Positions 16,617 to 27,215 are shown, counted from the first letter of the stretch. The stretch: 64,000 bases of DNA from CAWCFV01 sp963794995 (GCA_963794995.1 CAWCFV010000002.1:1550001-1614000), one strand, 5' to 3'. Notes: generated by a model from the letters alone, not told the origin. Program-made: numbers and translations.

Positions 16617-17065
16617 CCGGACACGGCGGGAGAGACCCGCCCTTCCCACTTCGTCGAGAGCACGACAGTCGTCCGGGTCCGCGAGACGCCTCGCACCCGG
16701 CGCAGGCGGGACAGGGTGCGCTCCAGCCCCGCGACGTCGTCGACCCGCACCTTGAGCAGGAACGACTCGTCACCGGCCACGAACCAGCAGTCCTCGATCT
16801 CCTCGAGGCGCCCCAGGGCGACCGTCACCGCGTCCTGGTCGGAGGTGTCGGACAGGTGCACGCCCACCAGCGCGGAGACCGAGCGGCCCAACGCCGCCGG
16901 GTCGACGGCCGCGTGGTAGCCGGTGATCACTCCGGAGGCCTCCAGCCGGGCCACCCGGTCGGTCACGCTCGGACCGGACAGCCCCACCTGGCGGCCGAGC
17001 TCGGCCCAGCTGGCCCGGCCGTCGCGACGCAGCGCCTCGACCAGCGCTCGGTCGGTGTCATCCAT
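16613..17065 (-). CDS. Lrp/AsnC family transcriptional regulator
   Basis: A 150-residue regulator. The N-terminal winged HTH covers DRALVEALRRDGRASWAELG to SVTDRVARLEASGVITGY, followed by a RAM ligand-binding domain (SVSALVGVHL to GVSRTRTTVVLS). Lrp-type proteins sense amino acids or related ligands; the effector here is unknown. It is read away from a small Arg-rich ORF, and an imperfect palindrome lies between the starts (17109-17140), a plausible autoregulatory site. Confidence 0.92.
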   Translation of the reverse strand: MDDTDRALVEALRRDGRASWAELGRQVGLSGPSVTDRVARLEASGVITGYHAAVDPAALGRSVSALVGVHLSDTSDQDAVTVALGRLEEIEDCWFVAGDESFLLKVRVDDVAGLERTLSRLRRVRGVSRTRTTVVLSTKWEGRVSPAVSG

Positions 17066-17108
17066 GAGGCACCTCACACAGGAGCAGTAGGAATAAGGGT
17101 CGAACAGC

Positions 17109-17140
17109 GGTGTTGACCTTGATATCGTAGGCACAACACC
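17109..17140. promoter_or_regulatory. Possible Lrp-family operator
   Basis: Arms ggtgttg (17109-17115) and caacacc (17134-17140) form a 7-base inverted repeat roughly centred on gatatc, in the 104-base divergent region between the Lrp-family gene and the small ORF at 17170. Lrp regulators often bind such sites beside their own genes. This is inferred from position and symmetry only. Confidence 0.35.
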
Positions 17141-17169
17141 ACGTACGACATGGAAGTAGAGGCACCACC

Positions 17170-17286
17170 GTGTACACCCTTGACCTCGCCCGCGCCCAGG
17201 TCCTCGAGCTGGAGCGCGTCGCGGAGATCGCCCGGCGCGCGCAGCGCCCCTCCCGCCGAACCCGCCGGTCGCTGCGCGGCCGCTGA
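17170..17286 (+). CDS. Small Arg-rich ORF (38 residues)
   Basis: A GTG-started frame encoding an amphipathic first half (YTLDLARAQVLELERVAEIA) and a strongly basic tail (RRAQRPSRRTRRSLRGR). It begins 104 bases from the divergent Lrp-family start, with AGAGG 8-12 bases upstream. I do not recognise a family. The helix-plus-basic-tail pattern could bind nucleic acid. It may be a real small protein or a chance frame; codon position GC bias is consistent with coding but the ORF is short. Confidence 0.4.
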   Translation: MYTLDLARAQVLELERVAEIARRAQRPSRRTRRSLRGR

Positions 17287-17327
17287 GGTCACGACGCCGT
17301 ACGCTCGATGTCGGAGGACCCGGACCC

Positions 17328-17660
17328 ATGCTGCGCATCCTGCTGTACGCCCTGCCGCTGATCCTCGCGGTCTACGCCCTCGTCGACCTGGTGCAGACCA
17401 AGGACGACGACGTGCAGGGCCTGCCCAAGCTCGTCTGGGTGCTGCTCATCGTCCTCGCCTGGGTGGTCGGGCCGATCGCCTGGCTGGTGGCCGGACGCCG
17501 TGGCCGGCGACTGCCCGGGCTGGCGCCGCGCACCGAGGGCGGCCCGACCGGGCGCGCTCCGCGACGCATGGTCGCCCCCGACGACGACCCGGACTTCCTG
17601 CGCGGGCTGAACCGGCCACCCAAGCCTCCGCCGCCCGACGAGGACGACGACAAGGTCTGA
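17328..17660 (+). CDS. PLDc_N domain membrane protein
   Basis: A 110-residue protein with two hydrophobic segments (residues 2-20 and about 35-55) and the PLDc_N pattern LPKLVWVLLIVLAWVVGPIAWLV, then a charged proline- and acid-rich tail. The domain is the membrane N-terminus of cardiolipin-synthase-like enzymes, but this stand-alone form has no phosphodiesterase domain and no known function. A GGAGG site precedes the ATG. It is convergent with ccsB with only six bases between stops. Confidence 0.85.
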   Translation: MLRILLYALPLILAVYALVDLVQTKDDDVQGLPKLVWVLLIVLAWVVGPIAWLVAGRRGRRLPGLAPRTEGGPTGRAPRRMVAPDDDPDFLRGLNRPPKPPPPDEDDDKV

Positions 17661-17666
17661 CCGGGC

Positions 17667-18677
17667 TCAGCCGACCCCGGCGTAGGAGTGGAAGCCGACC
17701 AGCCAGATGTTCACGACCAGGTAGTTGAACAAGAAGGTCGCGTAGCCCAGGCCGGCCAGGTACGCCGCCCGCCGGCCCTTCCAGCCGGCGGTCGCCCGCG
17801 CGTGCAGGTAGGTCGTGTAGACCATCCAGGTGATGAACGCCCAGGTCTCCTTCGGGTCCCAGCCCCAGTAGCGGCCCCAGGCGTTCTCGGCCCAGATGGC
17901 GCCGGCGATGACCGCGAAGGTCCAGATCGGGTAGCCGAACGCGTGCATCTTGTACGCCGAGCGGTCCAGCGCCGCGGCCGACGGCAGCCGGTCCATGAAC
18001 GACGGCGCCCGGGTGTCGGCGGGGACCCGCTCGCGCCGGTCCTGGACCAGGAAGCAGACCGACTGGGCGAAGCCGACCGTGAAGATGCCCGACGCGATGA
18101 TCGCGGCCGACACGTGGATGACCAGCCAGACCGACTTCAGGGCCGGTACGAGCTGCGCCGACTCCGTGTAGAGCACGGCGACCGCGAGACCGAGGGTGAG
18201 CAGCACCGGCAGCACGACGAACGTGCCGAGGTAGCGCACCGGCCCCACCCGCCGGCTCGCCAGCAGCACGAGGAAGACCCCCGACACGGCGAGCGCGCCC
18301 GCGGTCGAGAACTCGTACATGTTGCCCCAGGGCGGCCGCGAGGCGGCCAGGCCGCGGGCCAGGACCGCGCCGCCGTGCAGGAGGAACGCCAGCACCGTGA
18401 GCGAGACCGCGACCCGGCCCAGCCGCTCGGCCCGCGCGGTCCGCGCAGCGCCCTCGTCGTCGTGCCCCACGGCGGCGACGGACGCCTGGCCGGTCGCTTC
18501 CGGTGCACCGACCGTCGCCATCGCGCGCACGTCGGCCGCGACCGGGGCCACGCGCCGGCGACGGCGGGGCGCACCGAAGGCCAGCTCGGCGGTGTAGCAG
18601 TACATCGCCGCCGCGTAGACGACCATCGCCGAGTAGAGGAGGTTGTTGCTCAGCCCCGCGAGCGACTCAGCGGTCAC
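17667..18677 (-). CDS. ccsB: Cytochrome c biogenesis protein CcsB (CcsA family)
   Basis: A 336-residue polytopic membrane protein of the system II haem-handling family. The tryptophan-rich haem motif RYWGWDPKETWAF is near residue 275, with conserved histidines in flanking helices, and WGNMYEFS near residue 135. With ResB it carries haem across the membrane and attaches it to apocytochrome c. I place the start at GTG 18677, overlapping the end of resB by 11 bases; longer frames upstream lie inside resB. It is the last gene of the rex-hem-ccs run. Confidence 0.93.
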   Translation of the reverse strand: MTAESLAGLSNNLLYSAMVVYAAAMYCYTAELAFGAPRRRRRVAPVAADVRAMATVGAPEATGQASVAAVGHDDEGAARTARAERLGRVAVSLTVLAFLLHGGAVLARGLAASRPPWGNMYEFSTAGALAVSGVFLVLLASRRVGPVRYLGTFVVLPVLLTLGLAVAVLYTESAQLVPALKSVWLVIHVSAAIIASGIFTVGFAQSVCFLVQDRRERVPADTRAPSFMDRLPSAAALDRSAYKMHAFGYPIWTFAVIAGAIWAENAWGRYWGWDPKETWAFITWMVYTTYLHARATAGWKGRRAAYLAGLGYATFLFNYLVVNIWLVGFHSYAGVG

Positions 18678-20280
18678 GTGCAGCACCTGTCCCGTCGTCC
18701 GTTCCGGCGCCGCCCCGGCCGCCGATCTCGTCGGCCAGCTCGCGCAGCTCGTCGGCCAGGCCGTCACCGCCCTCGCCCACGGTGCGCGCGAGGCCGCCCA
18801 CCTCGACGAGCGTACGCCGCTCGCCGTCGGTCCCGACCTTGACCCAGACCCGCCGTCGGCGCACGAACAACGAGGCCGTGAGACCGGCCAGGGCGAGCAG
18901 GGCAGCGGCCAGAGCGGGGCCCGAGCCGGGGTCGCGGGCGATCTGGAGCGAGGCCCAGCGCCGCACGCCGCCCATGCTCACGGTCTCGCCCGTCGGCAGC
19001 GTCGCGGAGGTCCCGGGGGCCAGCCCCAGGACGAGCTTGCGTCCGCCCTCGCCGCGCACCTGCTCGAGGCCGTCCTTGTCGAGGCTGTACACCGACTGGG
19101 GCGTCCCGGAGTCGACGCCGAGGTCGCCGGTCCAGACGCTGAGGAACGCGCGAGGCAGCCGGAGCCCCGGGTAGACCGAGTGCGGCCCCTGCTCGTCGAT
19201 GACCGCCGTCGGGAGGAACAGGCCGTCCAGCCCGATCTGCGGGCTGGTGCCGGTCACCTTCACCACCCCGGTCGAGGTGTTGTTGCCGTCCCGCGGCAGG
19301 AACGGCACCGGGCCGCGCGACACGACCTCACCGTCGCGGTCGCGGACCGTGAGGACCGGTGCGTAGCCGTTGCCGAGCAGGAACACCTTGACGCCGTCGA
19401 CCTCGAGCGGGTGGTTCACCCGCAGGTCGTAGGTCCGCCGCGGCGAGTCCGGCGCGTCGGTGTAGCGCAAGGACGCGTGGAAGTCGCGCGGGGCCCCCGC
19501 CTGTGTCCCGCCGCGCTGGTAGCGGACCTTCAGGTCGTCGAGCTCCACGGTGAACGGCGCCAGCGCGGTCTCGTCGGCCAGCGGGCCCGGGCTCCAGGTG
19601 TCGTAGGCGGACACCGTGTTGGAGAACGCCTCCCCCTCGACGACCAGGACGTTGGCCCGGTAGCCCGTGAGGTGCCCGACCCCGACGGCCACCAGGAGCA
19701 GGAGCAGCGACAGGTGGAAGACCAGGTTGCCGGTCTCGCGCAGGTACCCCTTCTCGGCCGCCACCGCACCGTCGACGACCTCGACCCGGTAGCGGTGCCG
19801 CCGGAGGACCCGCCGGGCCCGCTCGAGCACCTCCTCGACGGTCCCGTCGGCGACGGTGCTCTCGTGCCACGGGAGGCGCTCGAGGTGCCGGGGCGGCCGT
19901 GGTGGCCGCGCCCGGACCGCTGCGAGGTGCTGCCGGCTCCTCGGCAGCACGCAGCCGACGAGCGACACGAACAGCAGCAGGTAGATCGCCGCGAACCACG
20001 GGGACGAGTACACCTCGAACAACGACAGCCGGTCGTACCACGGCGCCAGGGCGGGGTGGTCCTCGGCGAACTGCGCGGCCCGCGCCGCATCGACGCTGCG
20101 CTGCGGGACGAGGGAACCCGGGACCGCGGCCACCGCGAGCAGGAACAGCAGCACCAGGGCGGTGCGCATCGAGGTGAGCTGGCGCCACGCCCACCGGGCC
20201 AGCTCGACCGGCTCCATCGCCGGCGGCCGCGGCTGCGGGGGCAGGTCGCGCGCCGGCGCGGTGCTCAGGGTGTCGGCCAC
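18667..20280 (-). CDS. resB: Cytochrome c biogenesis protein ResB
   Basis: A 537-residue ResB/Ccs1 protein: membrane helices near the N-terminus (after QLTSMRTALVLLFLLAVAAV), a large extracytoplasmic region with the signature YLRETGNLVFHLSLLLLLVAV, and a last helix before a cytoplasmic tail. It partners CcsB in system II cytochrome c maturation. The GTG at 20280 is eight bases after the ccdA stop and gives VADTLSTAP, so it is preferred to the longer frame that runs into ccdA. Confidence 0.93.
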   Translation of the reverse strand: MADTLSTAPARDLPPQPRPPAMEPVELARWAWRQLTSMRTALVLLFLLAVAAVPGSLVPQRSVDAARAAQFAEDHPALAPWYDRLSLFEVYSSPWFAAIYLLLFVSLVGCVLPRSRQHLAAVRARPPRPPRHLERLPWHESTVADGTVEEVLERARRVLRRHRYRVEVVDGAVAAEKGYLRETGNLVFHLSLLLLLVAVGVGHLTGYRANVLVVEGEAFSNTVSAYDTWSPGPLADETALAPFTVELDDLKVRYQRGGTQAGAPRDFHASLRYTDAPDSPRRTYDLRVNHPLEVDGVKVFLLGNGYAPVLTVRDRDGEVVSRGPVPFLPRDGNNTSTGVVKVTGTSPQIGLDGLFLPTAVIDEQGPHSVYPGLRLPRAFLSVWTGDLGVDSGTPQSVYSLDKDGLEQVRGEGGRKLVLGLAPGTSATLPTGETVSMGGVRRWASLQIARDPGSGPALAAALLALAGLTASLFVRRRRVWVKVGTDGERRTLVEVGGLARTVGEGGDGLADELRELADEIGGRGGAGTDDGTGAARDR

Positions 20281-20287
20281 GCCGCCC

Positions 20288-21031
20288 TCACACCGCCACG
20301 GTGAAGCCGTTGACCCAGACCTGCAGCGCCACGACCCAGGTGTTCCAGACACCGGTGACCAGCAGGATCCCGATGACCACGAGGAACGCGCCTCCGGTGC
20401 GCATCATGGCGAGGTAGTGCCGCTTGAACCAGCCGAAGACCGTCATGGCCCGGCCGAAGGCCAGCGCGGCCAGCACGAACGGCAGCCCCAGCCCGACGCA
20501 GTAGGCGACCGCGAGGACGCCACCCCGCACTGCGGTCCCCTGCGTGGTGGCGAGCAGCATCACGGTGCCCAGCGTCGGGCCCAGGCACGGCGACCAGCCG
20601 AGGCCGAAGACCGCGCCGAGCACGGGTGCCCCGACGAGGCCGATGGAGGGCTTCCGGTCCAGCCGCAGGTCCCGCTGCGCCCAGGGGACGAACCCGACGA
20701 ACGCCAGGCCGAGCACGATGGTCACGCTGCCCAGCACCCGCTGCAGCACGTCCTGGTTCTCCAGCAGGAAGCCGCCGAAGCCGCCCAGCAGCACGCCGGC
20801 ACTGACGAAGACGACGCTGAAGCCGGCCACGAACAACAGGGCCCCCGCCAGCAGCCGGCCACGCCGCCGTGGCGCCTCGTCGAAGACCTCCGCCGCGGAC
20901 AGCCCGGTCGTGTACGCCAGGTAGCCGGGCACCAGCGGCAGCACGCACGGCGAGACGAAGGAGACGAGCCCGGCGATGACGGCGAGCGGCAGGGCGAGCA
21001 GCAGCGAGCCGTCGGCGACGGTCCCGGTCAT
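20288..21031 (-). CDS. ccdA: Thiol-disulfide transporter CcdA
   Basis: A 247-residue membrane protein with six helices that passes reducing equivalents from the cytoplasm to extracytoplasmic thioredoxins. The two redox cysteines are visible in SPCVLPLVPGY (helix 1) and WSPCLGPTLG (helix 4). It starts with ATG 21031, overlapping the tlpA stop as ATGA, which fits a shared role in keeping apocytochrome c haem-binding cysteines reduced. Confidence 0.94.
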   Translation of the reverse strand: MTGTVADGSLLLALPLAVIAGLVSFVSPCVLPLVPGYLAYTTGLSAAEVFDEAPRRRGRLLAGALLFVAGFSVVFVSAGVLLGGFGGFLLENQDVLQRVLGSVTIVLGLAFVGFVPWAQRDLRLDRKPSIGLVGAPVLGAVFGLGWSPCLGPTLGTVMLLATTQGTAVRGGVLAVAYCVGLGLPFVLAALAFGRAMTVFGWFKRHYLAMMRTGGAFLVVIGILLVTGVWNTWVVALQVWVNGFTVAV

Positions 21032-21622
21032 CGGGCCTTCTCGCGCAGCGTGTCGACGATCAGCGCGGTGAGCGTGCCCGCGTCGACCTTGCCGAGCACC
21101 CGGGCCGCCACCCGGCCGCGCCGGTCGAGGACGAGGGTCGACGGCTTCGCGGTGGGCGGCAGCGACCCGCGCAGCGCGAGCAGCACCCGCCCCCCGTCGT
21201 CGTCGATGCTCGGGTAGGTCACCTGGAAGCGCCGCTCGTGCGCGCGCGCCGCCGCCAGGTCGCTGTCGGTGTTGATGCCGACGAACTGCACGCCCCGCCC
21301 CGGACGTGGCCCGGTGCACCTCCTCCAGGTCGGCCGCCTCGGCGATGCACGGCGGGCACCACGAGGCCCAGACGTTGACGACCACGACCTCGCCCCGGAA
21401 GTCGCGGACGTCGAGCCGGCCGCCGTCGAGCCGACGCCCCGCGAGACGCACCGGGTCGCGTCGACCGGCGGGCGGAAGCGTCGAGACCGTGCCGTCACCG
21501 GAGATGTAGCCCTGGTCGGCGACCTGACCGGTCGCGCGGCCGCTGCAGCCCGCGAGACCGCCCGCGAGCAGCACCCCGGCGAGCAGCGCCGCGGTGCGTC
21601 GGGACCGGGGACCCGTCGTCAC
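21028..21622 (-). CDS. TlpA/ResA-like thioredoxin lipoprotein, interrupted by a frameshift
   Basis: An exported thioredoxin for cytochrome c maturation. The first frame (GTG 21622) has a signal with lipobox LAGGLAGCSG and the active site WASWCPPCIAEA. The second has QFVGINTDSDLAAA, a cis-Pro region (PTAKPSTLVLDRRG) and the normal C-terminus. The frames join near 21290-21305, where tccggggcggggcgtg (minus-strand sense) appears to hold one extra G. Removing it gives SGAGVQFVGIN. An assembly or sequencing error is likely. It overlaps both neighbours by four bases. Confidence 0.88.
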
Positions 21623-22275
21623 GCGCCGGCGACGAACTTCTTCCCGGCGCCCGCCGGCGCCGGGAGCAGGTCGCGGGCCGGCTCCTCGTAGGAGACCGAC
21701 AGCAGGTCGTCGCCGTCGTACGTGAACGACGTCAGCGAGGCGAGCGAGCACTGCCGCTTGCGCGGGTCGTGCCACAGCCGGCGGCCGGTGGCGAACGAGC
21801 GCGCGGTCCAGATCGGCAGCTGGTGGCTCACGACGAGGGCCTGGTGGCCGCGTGCAGCGTCGCGCGCAGCGGCGATCGCCGCGAGCATGCGCTCGGCGAT
21901 CTCGACGTACGGCTCACCCCACGACGGCCGCAGCGGGTTGCGCAGGTGCACCCAGTGCGCCGGGCGCCTGAGCGAGCCGTCACCGACGCCGAACGTCTTG
22001 CCCTCGAAGATGTTGCCGGCCTCGATCAAGCGGTCGTCGGTGCCGATGTCGAGGCCGAGCGCCGCGGCCGACGGGCCGGCGGTCTCCTGGGCCCGCTCCA
22101 GCGGAGAGGAGACGAGGTAGGTCACGTCCTGGCCGCGCAGGTGCTCGGCGATCCGGTCGGCCATCGCGCGGCCGAGGTCGGAGAGGTGGAAGCCGGGCAG
22201 CCGGCCGTAGAGGACCTTCTCCGGGTTGTGCACCTCGCCGTGGCGCAGCACGTGGACGACGGTGGTCTCGGCCAT
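21619..22275 (-). CDS. Histidine phosphatase (phosphoglycerate mutase-like) family protein
   Basis: A 218-residue branch-1 histidine phosphatase. It has the catalytic RHG motif as VLRHGEVHNPEKVLYGR, the second arginine in SSPLERAQETA, and the second histidine in ALVVSHQLPIW. The substrate is unknown. It overlaps hemL by one base (TGATG) and tlpA by four, so it is locked into the haem/cytochrome operon. A role in haem metabolism is possible but unproven. Confidence 0.9.
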   Translation of the reverse strand: MAETTVVHVLRHGEVHNPEKVLYGRLPGFHLSDLGRAMADRIAEHLRGQDVTYLVSSPLERAQETAGPSAAALGLDIGTDDRLIEAGNIFEGKTFGVGDGSLRRPAHWVHLRNPLRPSWGEPYVEIAERMLAAIAAARDAARGHQALVVSHQLPIWTARSFATGRRLWHDPRKRQCSLASLTSFTYDGDDLLSVSYEEPARDLLPAPAGAGKKFVAGA

Positions 22276-23590
22276 CAGCCGGTCTCCTCGGGGACGGCCC
22301 GGGCGGCAGCCCGGGCGGCGTGCGGCAGGGCGTCGACGACCCGGTCGAGTGCCGGGTCGTCGTGCGCGGCGGACAGGAACCAGGACTCGAAGGCCGACGG
22401 CGGCAGGTAGACGCCTCGCTCGAGCATCGCGTGGAAGAACGCGGTGTACCGGAACGCCTCCTGGCGCCGGGCGCCGGCGTAGTCGGTGACGGACCCGGCG
22501 GCGAAGAAGACCGAGAACATGCTGCCCGCGTTCTGCACCACGTGCGCGACGCCCTCGGCAGTCAGGGCGGCGGAGGCCAGCCCGCTCAGCTCGCCGGCCG
22601 CCTTGTCGACGTGCGCGTAGACCTGGTCGGTGGCCAGCCGCAGGGTGGCCAGACCGGCGGCGGTGGCGACCGGGTTACCGGTCAGCGTCCCTGCCTGGTA
22701 GACGGGACCGACCGGAGCGAGCCGCGCCATGACGTCGGCGCGACCGCCGAACGCCGCGGCGGGGAAGCCACCGCCCATGACCTTGCCGAAGGTCATCAGG
22801 TCGGGACGGACGCCGTCGAGCCCGAACCAGCCGGCCCGGCTCACCCGGAAGCCGGTCATGACCTCGTCGCTGACGAACAGCGCGCCGTGGGCCCGGCACA
22901 GGTCGGAAAGGCCCGCGTTGAACCCCGGGCGGGGCGGGACGACACCCATGTTGCCGGCGGCCGCCTCGGTGATGACGCAGGCGATCTGGCCCTCGTACCG
23001 GCGGAAGGCCTCCGCCACCGCCTCGAGGTCGTTGTAGGGGAGGACGACGGTGTCGGCCGCCGACGCGCCGGTCACGCCCGGGGTGTCGGGCAGCCCGAGC
23101 GTCGCGACGCCGGAGCCCGCCGCGGCCAGCAGCGAGTCGACGTGACCGTGGTAGCAGCCGGCGAACTTCACGACCTTCGACCGGCCGGTGAACCCGCGCG
23201 CCAGCCGGATCGCCGACATCGTCGCCTCGGTGCCGCTGGACACCAGGCGGACCTGCTCGACCGGCTCGACCCGGTCGACGATCTCCTCGGCGAGCGCGAC
23301 CTCGCCCTCGGTCGGCGTCCCGAACGAGGTGCCGCGCGCCACCGCGGCCTGCACGGCGTCGAGGACCGCGGGGTGCGCGTGGCCGAGCAGCAGCGGACCC
23401 CACGAGCAGACGAGGTCGACGTACTCGCGGCCGTCGGCGTCCACGACGTACGGCCCGTGCCCGGACACCATGAACCGCGGCGTCCCGCCGACAGCGCGGA
23501 ACGCCCGCACCGGGGAGTTGACGCCACCGGGCACGACGGCGAGCGCGCGGCTCATCAGCGCCTCCGAGGCCGGCGCGTCGTACGGGTAGG

Positions 23591-23594
<4 letters not shown>
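22275..23594 (-). CDS. hemL: Glutamate-1-semialdehyde 2,1-aminomutase
   Basis: A 439-residue PLP enzyme converting glutamate-1-semialdehyde to 5-aminolevulinate, the second C5-pathway step after HemA. It has the opening VVPGGVNSPVRAF, the PLP site SSGTEATMSAIRLARG, and the Schiff-base lysine in MTFGKVMGGGFP. The ATG at 23594 overlaps the hemB stop as ATGA; a longer frame upstream lies antisense to nothing real and within hemB. Confidence 0.97.
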
Positions 23595-24595
<1,001 letters not shown>

Positions 24596-24606
24596 CCGGT
24601 CAGGCC

Positions 24607-26253
24607 TCAGGTCGCCTTCCGGCGGGCCGTCGCGCGCTTCTGCGACGGGCGCAGCACCGGCTCACCCGCCGCGACGGCCGACGAGCGCAGCCCCGCGCCG
24701 TACTCGGACAGCGCGCAGGCCAGGTCGGCGACCGACGGGGTGGGAGCGAGGACGTCGACCCGCAGGCCGTGCTCCTCGGCCGTCTTCGCCGTGGCCGGCC
24801 CGATGCAGGCGATCACCGTCGTGGCGTGCGGCTTCCCGGCGATGCCGACCAGGTTGCGCACGGTCGAGGACGAGGTGAAGACCACCGCGTCGAAACCGCC
24901 GGACTTGATCGCCTCGCGGATCGGTGCAGCCGGCGGCGCGGCCCGCACGGTGCGGTACGCCGTGACGTCGTCGACCTCCCAGCCGCGCTCGACCAGACCG
25001 GCGACGAGGTTCTCGGTGGCGATGTCGGCCCGCGGCAGGAAGACCCGGTCGATCGGGTCGAAGACCGGGTCGTAGTGCGGCCAGTCCTCCAGAAGGCCCG
25101 CGGCGGACTGCTCGCCGCTGGGCACCAGGTCGGGCTTGATGCCCCAGGCGAGCAGGTCGGCGGCGGTCTGCTCGCCGACCGTGGCGACCCTGATGCCGGC
25201 GAAGGCCCGGGCGTCCAGGCCGTACTCCTCGAACCGCTCGCGGACGGCCTTCACCGCGTTGCGCGAGGTGAAGGCGACCCACTCGTAGCGTCCGGTGACC
25301 AGGCCCTTGACGGCCCGCTCCATCTGCTGCGGGGTGCGCGGCGGCTCGACCGCGATGGTCGGCACCTCCTCGGGCACCGCACCGGCGGAGCGCAGCTTCT
25401 CGGCCAGCGCGCCGGCCTGCTCCTTGGTGCGCGGGACCAGCACCCGCCAGCCGAACAGCGGCTTGGTCTCGAACCAGGACAGCGACTCGCGCATGGTGAC
25501 CGTGTCGCCCACGACCGTGATGGTCGGCGGGGCGAGCTTGGCCGCCCGCACGTCGACCGCGACCCGCTCGAGGGTCGAGGTCACCGTGCGCTGCGCGGTG
25601 GTGGTGCCGAGCTGGGTGATCGCGACCGGGGTCTCGGCCGGCCGACCTGCGGCGACCAGGGCCTTCGCGACGTCACCGATGACGTGGGTGGCCGACAGCA
25701 GCACCAGCGTCGCGGTGCCCGCGCCCAGCGAGGACCAGTCGACGCTGCCCTCGCCGACGTTGACCACGCGCACCTCGCGGTGCTTGGCGGTGGTCAGCGG
25801 GATGCCTGCGTAGGCGGGGACCGCGGCGATCGACGACACCCCGGGCACGACCTCGAAGGCGATGCCGGCCTTGACGCAGCCGGCCGCCTCCTCGGACCCG
25901 GTGGCGAACAGGAACGGGTCGCCGTCGAGCAGCCGTACGACGAGCCCGCCGCCCTTGGCCGCCTTGACGACGAGGCGGGCCCGGACGGCGTGGCTCAGCG
26001 GCTGGCCGTCGTCGCCCAGCGACCCGTCGACCACCTCGACGTCGGGGCCGCAGAACCGCTGGACGAACGCGGCGTCCTGCGACTCCGTGACGACCACGTC
26101 GGCCCGCGCGAGCAGCTCGACGGCGCGGACCGTGAGCAGCTCCGGGTCTCCGGGGCCGGCGCCGACGAAGGCGACGCTGCCCAGCGGCTTGACGGACTTC
26201 TTCTTCGCGGTGCCGGTCGTGCCGGCACTCGCGCGGGTGTTCGGGCGGCTCAC
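24607..26253 (-). CDS. cobA-hemD: Bifunctional uroporphyrinogen-III C-methyltransferase / uroporphyrinogen-III synthase
   Basis: A 548-residue fusion. Residues about 25-260 are a SUMT domain (FVGAGPGDPELLTVRAVELL, VRLLDGDPFLFATGSEEA, GVSSIAAVPAYAGIPLT) that makes precorrin-2 or sirohaem precursors. Residues about 275-520 are a HemD domain (WVAFTSRNAVKAVRERF, TVGEQTAADL, AVVFTSSSTVRNLVG) that closes the tetrapyrrole ring. The tail is lysine- and arginine-rich. The fusion is standard in actinobacteria. The GTG at 26253 overlaps the hemC stop as GTGA. Confidence 0.94.
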   Translation of the reverse strand: MSRPNTRASAGTTGTAKKKSVKPLGSVAFVGAGPGDPELLTVRAVELLARADVVVTESQDAAFVQRFCGPDVEVVDGSLGDDGQPLSHAVRARLVVKAAKGGGLVVRLLDGDPFLFATGSEEAAGCVKAGIAFEVVPGVSSIAAVPAYAGIPLTTAKHREVRVVNVGEGSVDWSSLGAGTATLVLLSATHVIGDVAKALVAAGRPAETPVAITQLGTTTAQRTVTSTLERVAVDVRAAKLAPPTITVVGDTVTMRESLSWFETKPLFGWRVLVPRTKEQAGALAEKLRSAGAVPEEVPTIAVEPPRTPQQMERAVKGLVTGRYEWVAFTSRNAVKAVRERFEEYGLDARAFAGIRVATVGEQTAADLLAWGIKPDLVPSGEQSAAGLLEDWPHYDPVFDPIDRVFLPRADIATENLVAGLVERGWEVDDVTAYRTVRAAPPAAPIREAIKSGGFDAVVFTSSSTVRNLVGIAGKPHATTVIACIGPATAKTAEEHGLRVDVLAPTPSVADLACALSEYGAGLRSSAVAAGEPVLRPSQKRATARRKAT

Positions 26254-27215
26254 TGGACGCGCTCCCACATCAGTTCGGCCGCACCTTCGGCGAGCAGGTC
26301 GGCCGCGAGGTCGCGGCCGATCCGTGCAGCCTCGTCGAGAGGTCCGGTGGCGGACAGCCGTACCTGCGCGGAACCGTCGACAGCACTGACGACGGCACGC
26401 AGGTACAGCTCGGGCACCTGCTCGCCGGGCTCCGGCTCGCCGGCTTCGCCGTAGGCCCCGACAGGGGCCGAGCAGCCGGCTTCCAGAGTGGCGAGCAGGG
26501 TTCGTTCGGCCTCCACGACGAGCCGGGTCGCGGCATCGTCGAGGCTGCCGAGCAGGTCGATCAGGTCGGTGGACGTACCCGGGGCATCGTGAGGCATGCG
26601 GCACTCGATCGCCAAAGCGCCCTGGCCAGGGGCGGGCAGCATCTGGATCGGGTCGAGCGTCTCGGTGACCTCGCCGAGCCGGCCGAGGCGGGCCAGGCCG
26701 GCCCGCGCGAGCACCACCGCGTCGAGCTCGCCGTCGGCGACGAGGCGCAGCCGGGTGTCGACGTTCCCGCGCACGTCGACCACGACCAGGCCCAGGCCCA
26801 GCGCCCGCAGCTGGGCCGCGCGGCGGGGCGAGCCGGTGCCGATCCGGGCGCCGGTGGGCAGCTCGCCGAGGGTCAGCCCGTCGCGGGCCACCAGCGCGTC
26901 GCGGGCGTCCTCGCGGAGCGGGACGGCGGCCAGCGCGATGCCCTCGGCCGGCGCCGTCGGGAGGTCCTTGAGCGAGTGCACGGCGAGGTCGACCTCGCCG
27001 GCGAGCAGGGCCTCGCGCAGCGCCGAGACGAAGACGCCGGTGCCGCCGATCTGGGTCAGCGCCTCGCGGGAGGTGTCGCCGTACGTCGTCACCGGCACCA
27101 GCTCGACCGTGCGGCCGGTCCCGGCGGTGAGGTCGTCGGCGACCTTCCGGGCCTGCGCGAGGGCCAGGGCGCTGCCGCGGGTCCCGAGCCGCAGCGCGGC
27201 GCCGGGGGCGCTCAC
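26250..27215 (-). CDS. hemC: Porphobilinogen deaminase (hydroxymethylbilane synthase)
   Basis: A 321-residue enzyme that polymerises four porphobilinogens. It has the start motif LRLGTRGSALALAQA, HSLKDLPT, GTGSPRRAAQL, RGNVDTRL, and the dipyrromethane-cofactor cysteine in LEAGCSAPVGAYGE. The GTG at 27215 overlaps the hemA stop as GTGA. It is the third gene of the rex-hemA-hemC run, an order shared with other actinomycetes. Confidence 0.96.
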   Translation of the reverse strand: MSAPGAALRLGTRGSALALAQARKVADDLTAGTGRTVELVPVTTYGDTSREALTQIGGTGVFVSALREALLAGEVDLAVHSLKDLPTAPAEGIALAAVPLREDARDALVARDGLTLGELPTGARIGTGSPRRAAQLRALGLGLVVVDVRGNVDTRLRLVADGELDAVVLARAGLARLGRLGEVTETLDPIQMLPAPGQGALAIECRMPHDAPGTSTDLIDLLGSLDDAATRLVVEAERTLLATLEAGCSAPVGAYGEAGEPEPGEQVPELYLRAVVSAVDGSAQVRLSATGPLDEAARIGRDLAADLLAEGAAELMWERVQ

